Shown here piece after piece: positions 57,801 through 64,000 of a stretch of DNA of 64,000 nucleotides. The notes under the pieces are model-generated. The model saw nothing but the letters and a program-made list of their open reading frames with translations. It was not told the DNA's origin and searched no databases. Made by a program: the position numbers and the translations under genes. Position 1 is the stretch's first letter. Each line of letters starts with the position of its first letter. The DNA is from Mycolicibacterium komossense (GTDB taxonomy: Bacteria; Actinomycetota; Actinomycetes; Mycobacteriales; Mycobacteriaceae), in contig NZ_JACKTY010000048.1 of the NCBI RefSeq assembly GCF_025822605.1, positions 28,987 through 92,986 of the forward strand. The letters are read 5' to 3'.

Positions 57801-59062
57801 AGCCGTTTTCCGAACGCAATCCGCTGATCATCGGTGCCATCGGTGTTACTGTCGTCGGCGCACTCGTCGCCGGTGCACTCGAGTACCAGAATTTGCCATT
57901 CCTCAACCAGGGCAGCACCTATTCCGCGTACTTCGCCGACGCAGGCGGCCTGTTCACCGGCGCCGGGGTCCAGGTGTCCGGTTTCCCGGCAGGCAAGGTA
58001 TCGAGTATCAGCCTCGACGGCGCACAGGTTCTGGTGACCTTCACCGTGGACAAGAACGTCGCGATGGGCGATGCGAGCGAGGCCGCGATCAGGACCAAAA
58101 GCCTGCTCGGCACCAAGGTGCTCGACGTCGTGCCACGCGGTACCGGCCATCTGTCCGCGCCGATCCCGATGAGCCGGACGGTCTCGCCGTACCAATTGCC
58201 CGATGCGCTGGCCGATCTGGCCTCCACGATCAGCGGGCTGGACACCGACCAGCTGTCCGACTCGCTGTCCACCCTGTCGGAGACGTTCGCCGACACACCG
58301 GCTGATCTGCGCCAGGCAGTGCAGGGGGTCGCCCGGTTCGCGGCCACCATCAATTCCCGCGACAGCCAACTACGCTCCCTGCTCGATAACGCGGCGAAGG
58401 TGACCGGGGTGCTGGCCAAGCGCACCGACGCGATCGTCGGTCTGGTCAACGACACCGACGCTCTGCTGGCTCAGCTGCGCACCCAAAGTGATGCGGTTGA
58501 GCGCATCTGGAGCAGCATCTCGGCGGTGGCGCGGCAGTTGAAGGCTTTCATCGCGGAGAACCGACAGCAGCTCAAACCGGCACTGGACAAGCTCAACGGG
58601 GTGCTGGCCATCGTCGACAACCGTAAGGAGCGGCTCCAGCAGGCGGTGAAGCTGCTCAACAGCTACGCGATGTCGCTGGGTGAGTCGGTGTCGTCGGGTC
58701 CGTTCTTCAAGGCCTATGTGGCCAATCTGCTGCCCGGGCAGTTCGTCCAGCCCTTTGTCGACGCCGCGTTCTCCGATCTCGGGCTCGACCCCAACGTGCT
58801 GTCTCCATCGCAACGCGTAGATCCGCAGACCGGTCAACCGGGCACCCCGGCCCTGCCGGTGCCCTACCCGCGCACCGGTCAGGGGGGCGAGCCGAATCTG
58901 AACCTGCCCGATGCGATTACCGGTAACCCGGCTGACTCGCGTTACCCCTATCGCGAACCGCTGCCGGCCCCGCCGCCCGGTGGTCCACCGCCCGGTCCGC
59001 CCACTGTCGTGGGCCCTGAACCGACCCCGTCACCGCTCGTCGTTCCGGGAGATCAACCATGA
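57797..59062 (+). CDS. Mce family protein MceC
   Basis: GTG 57797 overlaps the mceB stop (GTGA), giving 421 residues beginning MKPFSERNPLIIGAIG, the usual MceC start; upstream frame is shadow. Helix about 12-30, MCE domain YSAYFADAGGLFTGAGVQVSGFPAGKVSSISLDGAQVLVTFTVD, long helices, and a C-terminal tail of about 70 residues that is very Pro-rich. Third Mce subunit. Confidence 0.9.
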   Translation: MKPFSERNPLIIGAIGVTVVGALVAGALEYQNLPFLNQGSTYSAYFADAGGLFTGAGVQVSGFPAGKVSSISLDGAQVLVTFTVDKNVAMGDASEAAIRTKSLLGTKVLDVVPRGTGHLSAPIPMSRTVSPYQLPDALADLASTISGLDTDQLSDSLSTLSETFADTPADLRQAVQGVARFAATINSRDSQLRSLLDNAAKVTGVLAKRTDAIVGLVNDTDALLAQLRTQSDAVERIWSSISAVARQLKAFIAENRQQLKPALDKLNGVLAIVDNRKERLQQAVKLLNSYAMSLGESVSSGPFFKAYVANLLPGQFVQPFVDAAFSDLGLDPNVLSPSQRVDPQTGQPGTPALPVPYPRTGQGGEPNLNLPDAITGNPADSRYPYREPLPAPPPGGPPPGPPTVVGPEPTPSPLVVPGDQP

Positions 59063-60393
59063 TGCGCCGTTCGAAGTGGACCCGGACAACGCTGGCCGCC
59101 GTCCTGGTGCTCATCCTTGTCGCGGGGACGGTCGTGGTGATCCGGACTATGGACCGTGTCGCAAAGACCTGGGTGGTGGCGTATTTCGAGAACAGCAACG
59201 GGTTGTTCGCCGGCGACGATGTACGCATCCTCGGCGTGCCGGTCGGTGAGGTAGTCAGTATCGAGCCTCAGCCGAAGCGGGCCAAGATCACGCTCTGGGT
59301 GGACAGGGATTATCCGATACCGGCCGACGCGAAAGCAGTGATCCTCTCGCCCCAGCTGGTGACCGGCCGGGCCATCCAGCTGACGCCGGCCTACACCGGC
59401 GGACCGATCATGCCCAACGGGGCCGTCATCACCGAGGATCGCACCGCGGTACCCGTCGAATGGGACGACGTGCGGATCCAGCTCGAACGCCTGACCAAAC
59501 TGTTGGCGCCCACCGAACCCGGGGGCGTGAGCACCCTTGGCGGGTTCATCAACACTGCCGCGGACAATCTGCGCGGCCAGGGCGCCAACATTCGGGACAC
59601 CATTATCAAACTCTCGCAGACGATTTCGGTACTCAGTGACCACAGCAATGATATCTTCGCCACCTTCAGGAACCTCTCCACGTTGGTCACGGCATTGCAC
59701 GACAGTGCCGACGTACTGGAGCAGCTCAACGGAAATCTGGCATCGGTCACCTCCTTGATGGCTGACGACCCACAGAAGGTCGGCCGTGCCATCCAGGACC
59801 TGGGCGGTGTCGTCGACGACGTGCGGACATTCACCGCTGAGAACAGGGACGCGATCGGCACCACCTCCGACAAGCTGGCCTCGATCAGCACGGCGCTGGC
59901 AGGGAGTCTCGACGACATCAAGCAGACCCTGCACATCGCTCCCACGACGCTGGCCAACTTCTACAACATCTACGAGCCCGCCAACGGTGCGCTGACGGGC
60001 GCGTTGGCGGTCAACAACTTCGCCAACCCGCTGACGTTCATCTGCGGGGCAATACAGGCGGCGTCGCGACTCAACGCCGAACAGTCCTCGAAGTTGTGCG
60101 TGCAGTACCTAGCGCCGATCGTGAAGAACCGTCAATTCAACTTCCCGCCACTGGGGGAGGACCTCCTCGTCGGCGCCGAGGCACGACCGAACGAGGTCAC
60201 CTACAGCGAAGACCGGATGCGGCCCGACTTCGTGCCATCGGCGAGCCCCATGGCCCCTTCGGCCCCTTCGGCGCCGTCTACACCGCTGGCCCCCGAAGAG
60301 CCGGCTCCGGCCGGGTCGGCTCCGGACCCGGTCGCCACCGATCCCGGCGCGGGCCTGCCTGGGCTGATGGTGCCGGCCGGTGGTGGCGCATGA
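59059..60393 (+). CDS. Mce family protein MceD
   Basis: 444 residues, ATG in the mceC stop. N-terminal helix, then MCE domain WVVAYFENSNGLFAGDDVRILGVPVGEVVSIEPQPKRAKITLWVDRDYPIPADAKAVILSPQLVTGRAIQLTPAYTGG, long helical segment, and a Pro/Ala/Ser-rich tail after about 390. Fourth subunit; the conserved QLTPAYTGGP matches MceD proteins. Confidence 0.9.
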   Translation: MMRRSKWTRTTLAAVLVLILVAGTVVVIRTMDRVAKTWVVAYFENSNGLFAGDDVRILGVPVGEVVSIEPQPKRAKITLWVDRDYPIPADAKAVILSPQLVTGRAIQLTPAYTGGPIMPNGAVITEDRTAVPVEWDDVRIQLERLTKLLAPTEPGGVSTLGGFINTAADNLRGQGANIRDTIIKLSQTISVLSDHSNDIFATFRNLSTLVTALHDSADVLEQLNGNLASVTSLMADDPQKVGRAIQDLGGVVDDVRTFTAENRDAIGTTSDKLASISTALAGSLDDIKQTLHIAPTTLANFYNIYEPANGALTGALAVNNFANPLTFICGAIQAASRLNAEQSSKLCVQYLAPIVKNRQFNFPPLGEDLLVGAEARPNEVTYSEDRMRPDFVPSASPMAPSAPSAPSTPLAPEEPAPAGSAPDPVATDPGAGLPGLMVPAGGGA

Positions 60394-61520
60394 GACATGT
60401 GCGGTGGGTCGCCGTGGTCGCCGCGGTCACGGCGTGCGCGTTGTCCGGCTGCGCCAGCTGGCGCGGTTTGAACACGATGCCGATGCCGGGCACAAAGGGT
60501 GACGGGCCGGGCTCGTTCGTCATCACCGCGCAGATGCCTGATGTCAACAACATTCAGCCGAATTCGAGGGTCCGGGTGGCGGATGTCACCGTGGGCACAG
60601 TGACCAAGATCGAGCGCCAGGATTGGCATGCCCTGATCACGATGCGTCTCGACGGGGACGTCGATCTGCCGGAGAACTCCACCGCCAAGATCGGCCTCAC
60701 CAGTCTGCTGGGCTCCCTGCACATCGAGCTGGCACCACCTGTCGACGCGCCGCCACAAGGCCGTCTGCACGACGGGTCGCTCATCCCGTTGTCCCGCGGT
60801 GCCGCCTACCCGAGCACCGAACAGACGCTCGCCGCGCTCTCGATGGTCCTCAACGGCGGCGGCCTCGGTCAGGTCCAGGACATCACCGAAGCGTTCAGCA
60901 CGGCGTTCCGGGGGCGCGAGCAGGATCTGCGCGGGTTGATCGGCGAACTGGACACGTTCACCGCCAATCTCAACGACCAGACCGGGGACATGATCGCTGC
61001 CACAGAGCAACTCAACGGGTTGGCCGCGAAGTTTGCCGCCCAGCAGCCGGTGCTCGATCACGCACTGGCGACCATCCCCGATGCGCTGGCGGTGCTGAAC
61101 AAGGAGCGTGACAATCTGGTCGAAGCCGCCGACCAACTCGGCAAGTTCGCCGCGCTGACCACCGAGACCGTGAATCAATCCAGGGACAATCTGGTCAAGG
61201 AGCTCAAAGATGTTGGACCGGTGCTGGAATCGCTGGCCAACGCCGGTCCCAGTCTCACCCGCGCGCTGAGCTACATCGCCACCTTCCCGTTCCCCAACGA
61301 GACCATCGAGAAGTGGCAGCGCGGAGACTACGCGAACTTGACGGCCATCGTCGACCTCACCCTGAGTCGTCTCGATGCCGGGCTGTTCACGGGAACACGT
61401 TGGGAGGGCAACCTCACTGAACTGGAAATGCAGTGGGGGCGCACCATCGGCCAGTTCCCGAGTCCATACACGGCGGGCAATCCGCTTGTCGCGCCCTACC
61501 ATTGGGATCAGGGACCCTAG
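60390..61520 (+). CDS. Mce family lipoprotein MceE
   Basis: ATG 60390 overlaps the mceD stop (ATGA), giving 376 residues; the frame further upstream is inside mceD. Lipobox L18-S19-G20-C21 after a short basic start, so lipid-anchored as usual for MceE (LprM/LprN types). MCE domain FVITAQMPDVNNIQPNSRVRVADVTVGTVTKIERQDWHALITMRLDGDVDLPENSTAKIGLTSLLGSLHIEL, helical region, and a C-terminal WGRTIGQFPSPYTAGNPL stretch conserved in the family. Confidence 0.92.
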   Translation: MRHVRWVAVVAAVTACALSGCASWRGLNTMPMPGTKGDGPGSFVITAQMPDVNNIQPNSRVRVADVTVGTVTKIERQDWHALITMRLDGDVDLPENSTAKIGLTSLLGSLHIELAPPVDAPPQGRLHDGSLIPLSRGAAYPSTEQTLAALSMVLNGGGLGQVQDITEAFSTAFRGREQDLRGLIGELDTFTANLNDQTGDMIAATEQLNGLAAKFAAQQPVLDHALATIPDALAVLNKERDNLVEAADQLGKFAALTTETVNQSRDNLVKELKDVGPVLESLANAGPSLTRALSYIATFPFPNETIEKWQRGDYANLTAIVDLTLSRLDAGLFTGTRWEGNLTELEMQWGRTIGQFPSPYTAGNPLVAPYHWDQGP

Positions 61521-62987
61521 ATGCGACTCAACGGACGGATGAAGTTCCAGCTGGCGTTGTTCATGGTGATCGCGCTCGTCGCGGTGTCGCTGATGGGCCT
61601 ACATTTCATGAAATTGCCGGCGATGTTGTTCGGTGTCGGCCGCTATACGGTCAGCATGGAGCTCCCCACGACTGGCGGGCTCTACAGCGGTGGCAACGTC
61701 ACCTACCGGGGCACCGAGGTCGGGCGCGTGGAATCGGTGGGTCTGACCCAAACCGGAGTGCAGGCCGTGCTGTCACTGAAGTCGGGTATCGACATTCCGT
61801 CTGACCTGAAAGCTGAGGTCCACAGCCAGTCGGCCATCGGTGAGCAGTACGTCGCGTTGGTTCCCCGCGCCGATGCCCGGCCATTACGCGACGGTGACGT
61901 CATCCCACTGGCAGACACATCGGTCCCACCCGATATCAACTCACTGCTGACCGCGGCCAACGCCGGGCTGCAGGCGATCCCGCACGACAACCTCAAGACA
62001 GTCATCGACGAGTCCTACACCGCGGTCGGCGGTCTCGGCCCTGAGCTGTCGAGGATCGTGAAAGGCACGTCGGATCTGGCGATCGACGCGAGGGCGAATC
62101 TCGACCCGCTGATCGCGCTGATCGATCAGGCGCAGCCGGTGCTCAATTCGCAGACGAACACCTCGGATGCCATCTCCGCGTGGGCTTCCCACACGGCGAC
62201 GGTGACCGGTCAGCTGACGTCACACGATCAGGACGTCGCGGACCTCATCACCAAGGGCGGACCCGCCGCGGACGAAGTGCGGCAGCTCTTCGACCGGGTC
62301 GCACCGACGCTTCCGGTGTTCATGGCGAATCTGGTCAGCATCAGCCAGGTCGCGGTGACCTACCGCGACAGCATCGAAGAGTTGCTGGTGTTGTTCCCGC
62401 AGGCCATCTCGGGCAACCAGGCCGGGCTGGTGGCGAATGCGAACACCCGGCAGGCCTACCGCGGCCAGTACCTGAGCTTCAACCTCAACATCAACCTGCC
62501 GCCCCCGTGCACGACCGGCTTCTTGCCGGCCCAGCAGCAGCGGGTACCGACCGATGTCGACGTCCCCGAGCGAGCCGTGCCGGGTGATCTGTACTGCCGG
62601 GTGCCTCAGGACTCGCAGCTCAATGTGCGTGGTGCGCGCAATCTTCCGTGCGAAACAGTGCCTGGCAAGCGGGCTCCGACGGTCGCGATGTGCGAGAGCG
62701 ACGAGAGCTATGTGCCCCTCAACGACGGGTTCAACTGGAAGGGTGACCCCAACGCCACGCTCTCGGGACAAGCGATCCCCCAATCACCTCCCGGAGCCCC
62801 GCCGCCAGCGGCCGTGCCCCCGCCCGCTGCTGCGCCGGCGCTCCTACCGGTCGCCGCGGTGCCGTATGACCCTGCCACCGGCGGCTATGTCGGCCCGGAC
62901 GGGAAGCAGTACACCCAGTCGAATCTTGCCGGCGGCGCCAAAGCGCCGAGCTGGCAAGACATGTTGCTGCCACCGAGGGGCCAGTGA
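61521..62987 (+). CDS. Mce family protein MceF
   Basis: 488 residues, ATG directly after the mceE stop codon. N-terminal helix (about 8-30), MCE domain YTVSMELPTTGGLYSGGNVTYRGTEVGRVESVGLTQTGVQAVLSLKSGIDIPSDLKAEVHSQSAIGEQYVALVPR, long helices, then a Cys-containing segment (PPPCTTGFLPAQQQRVPTD..DLYCRVPQ..RGARNLPCET..MCESD) typical of MceF, and a Pro/Ala-rich tail. Last gene of the mce operon; a short GC hairpin follows. Confidence 0.9.
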   Translation: MRLNGRMKFQLALFMVIALVAVSLMGLHFMKLPAMLFGVGRYTVSMELPTTGGLYSGGNVTYRGTEVGRVESVGLTQTGVQAVLSLKSGIDIPSDLKAEVHSQSAIGEQYVALVPRADARPLRDGDVIPLADTSVPPDINSLLTAANAGLQAIPHDNLKTVIDESYTAVGGLGPELSRIVKGTSDLAIDARANLDPLIALIDQAQPVLNSQTNTSDAISAWASHTATVTGQLTSHDQDVADLITKGGPAADEVRQLFDRVAPTLPVFMANLVSISQVAVTYRDSIEELLVLFPQAISGNQAGLVANANTRQAYRGQYLSFNLNINLPPPCTTGFLPAQQQRVPTDVDVPERAVPGDLYCRVPQDSQLNVRGARNLPCETVPGKRAPTVAMCESDESYVPLNDGFNWKGDPNATLSGQAIPQSPPGAPPPAAVPPPAAAPALLPVAAVPYDPATGGYVGPDGKQYTQSNLAGGAKAPSWQDMLLPPRGQ

Positions 62988-62994
62988 GCTGGCC
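62979..62994. terminator. Hairpin between convergent mceF and tetR
   Basis: GGCCAG (62979-62984) and CTGGCC (62989-62994) around TGAG, which contains the mceF stop. Short stem and no T-run, so a weak bidirectional terminator at best. Confidence 0.35.
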
Positions 62995-63002
62995 GCGCCG
63001 AA

Positions 63003-63566
63003 CTACGGAAAGTGCCGCAGAAACCCTTGGGCGGTGTCCAGTAGCGCGCGACGCAGTTCCGTGTCGGGCACCTCGGAATACTTGGGATCGGCTGCGGTCC
63101 AGAAGAGCCCGGAGGCCAGGAATGAGGTGGCTACTCGGGTGGTCAGATCGGGATTCGGCCCATTCATCAGGGCGTCCATCTTGTCGGCGTTCTCCACGAA
63201 AGCGGAGTCGGACCGCAGGTGGGCCTCGACTGCGCGATCCCCGCAGAACACCGCAGACAACCGCCGGTTCCGGACGGCGAGTTCGACCATGCCGCTGACG
63301 GTGACATCGCGTCGTGCCTCTACTGACGGGATTGCCTCGGCGATGGTCACCAGGCGGGCGATGTCTTCGATGACCGGGCGAATAACCGCGTCGATGATGT
63401 CCTCTTTGGAGTGGAACTGGTAGTAAACGGACGCCTTCTTCACTCCGAGGCGGTTGGCGATCATCTGAAGCGAGGTGCCGTCTACGCCGAATTCAGCGAA
63501 CAAGCCGATCGCGGCCTCGAGGACCCGCTCACGAGCGGACCCACGAGAAAGTACTGCTCTTGTCAT
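63003..63566 (-). CDS. TetR family transcriptional regulator
   Basis: 187 residues. HTH at about 12-58 (RERVLEAAIGLFAEFGVDGTSLQMIANRLGVKKASVYYQFHSKEDIIDAVI); the C-terminal domain has VAIS-like hydrophobic helices for a ligand. It ends 15 bases after mceF and diverges from the third mmpS across 205 bases with a perfect 26-bp palindrome. It could control the mmpS-mmpL unit, the mce operon, or both. Confidence 0.87.
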   Translation of the reverse strand: MTRAVLSRGSARERVLEAAIGLFAEFGVDGTSLQMIANRLGVKKASVYYQFHSKEDIIDAVIRPVIEDIARLVTIAEAIPSVEARRDVTVSGMVELAVRNRRLSAVFCGDRAVEAHLRSDSAFVENADKMDALMNGPNPDLTTRVATSFLASGLFWTAADPKYSEVPDTELRRALLDTAQGFLRHFP

Positions 63567-63680
63567 GCGTCCGTCCTTCCTCGTCCCCAGGCCGGCGTTG
63601 GCGGCTCACATTACCGACCCTGAGTGGGCCGGGACACATAACTGCCGAACGACTTGCGTAAAAACTGCTCGCTGGATAGC

Positions 63681-63706
63681 TTGACTCTGCCGATCGGCAG
63701 AGTCAA
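63681..63706. promoter_or_regulatory. Perfect 26-bp palindrome, probable TetR operator
   Basis: The half-site TTGACTCTGCCGA (63681-63693) is followed at once by its exact reverse complement (63694-63706). It lies between the divergent tetR (start 63566) and mmpS (start 63772). Length and symmetry fit a TetR dimer or pair of dimers; the first six bases also look like a -35 element. Confidence 0.7.
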
Positions 63707-63771
63707 ATGTAACTTGCTGTGAGATTTTGCCGGACTGAATGAAGGGCCAACGGAGCAGAGGTGTCGGGGCA

Positions 63772-64000
63772 GTGAAGTATCTCAAGAAGGTCTGGATCCC
63801 ACTGCTCGTGGTGGTCGTCGTGGCGGTCGGCAGCTTCACCGTGATGCGGATCAAGACGTTTTTCGGGGCGCCGGATCCGGCGAGTCAGTCCAGTAAGCCC
63901 GCTGATGACACCAAGCCGTTCAATCCGAAGGTGGTCAAGTACGAGGTGTGGGGTAATGGGACGTACGCCGATATCAACTATCTGGACCTTGATGCTCAGC
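63772..64000 (+). CDS. MmpS family accessory protein, 5' part (cut by window end)
   Basis: GTG 63772 with GAGGTG upstream gives KYLKKVWIPLLVVVVVAVG at the N-terminus, aligned with MmpS4/5; an ATG at 63739 would add 11 residues. One membrane helix and the start of the periplasmic domain (FNPKVVKYEVWGNGTYADINYLDLDAQ) are visible, then the sequence ends. An mmpL gene is expected just beyond the window. Confidence 0.88.
   Translation, partial: MKYLKKVWIPLLVVVVVAVGSFTVMRIKTFFGAPDPASQSSKPADDTKPFNPKVVKYEVWGNGTYADINYLDLDAQ

Noticed and set aside
1..64000. CRISPR arrays, insertion sequences, prophage genes, toxin-antitoxin pairs of classical type
   Set aside because: No regularly spaced repeats, transposase, integrase or phage structural genes were seen in any part of the window.

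Overview
The window is high-GC actinobacterial DNA from a mycobacterium, most likely a fast-growing or environmental species (Mycolicibacterium type). Diagnostic signs are three MmpS/MmpL lipid-transporter loci, a complete YrbE-Mce operon whose YrbE and MceA proteins resemble the Mce3 type, an F420-type luciferase-like oxidoreductase, a mycothiol-type DinB protein, EspC/WXG-like type VII secretion partners, many GTG starts and 4-base ATGA/GTGA gene overlaps, and several promoters that fit leaderless transcripts.

Layout. 1-2.2 kb: 3' end of an MFS efflux pump and two small membrane proteins. 2.4 kb: tRNA-Leu(UAG). 2.6-5.2 kb: a coupled cassette on the minus strand (EspC-like partner, helical-domain/DUF1023 hydrolase, lipoprotein). 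5.5-8.1 kb: an unknown protein, then a class I DAHP synthase (aroF) preceded by what looks like a transcription attenuator: a 23-codon leader ORF with consecutive Tyr-Trp-Arg-Phe codons, alternative pairing arms and a strong intrinsic terminator. 8.1-12.5 kb: mmpS-mmpL plus a third membrane gene, divergent from a MarR regulator. 12.5-14.8 kb: divergent TrkA and K+/H+ antiporter. 14.8-20 kb: a flippase-like membrane protein with an internal pseudokinase, a quinone oxidoreductase, a small secreted Cys protein, a rhomboid protease and an SRPBCC protein. 20-27 kb: an acyl-CoA carboxylase/hydratase/AtuA-like operon resembling terpene or branched-acid utilization clusters.

28-53 kb is a dense catabolic region: three GAF-LuxR regulators, flavin reductase, nitronate monooxygenase, luciferase-like proteins, two aldehyde dehydrogenases, two acyl-CoA ligases, two acyl-CoA dehydrogenases, three NTF2-fold proteins, an AveC-like membrane protein, P450 plus 3Fe-4S ferredoxin, alcohol dehydrogenase and an SCP2 protein, interrupted by a second TetR-mmpS-mmpL unit. 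53.7-63 kb is yrbE-A/B and mceA-F, followed by a convergent TetR gene. That TetR gene diverges, across a perfect 26-bp palindrome, from a third mmpS cut by the window end.

Working picture (inference): the Mce system imports a hydrophobic lipid. The P450/ferredoxin, dehydrogenases, CoA ligases, acyl-CoA dehydrogenases and NTF2-fold proteins oxidize and beta-oxidize it under LuxR/TetR control. The MmpL pumps, each with a regulator beside it, export lipids, siderophores or toxic compounds. No CRISPR array, insertion sequence or prophage was seen.
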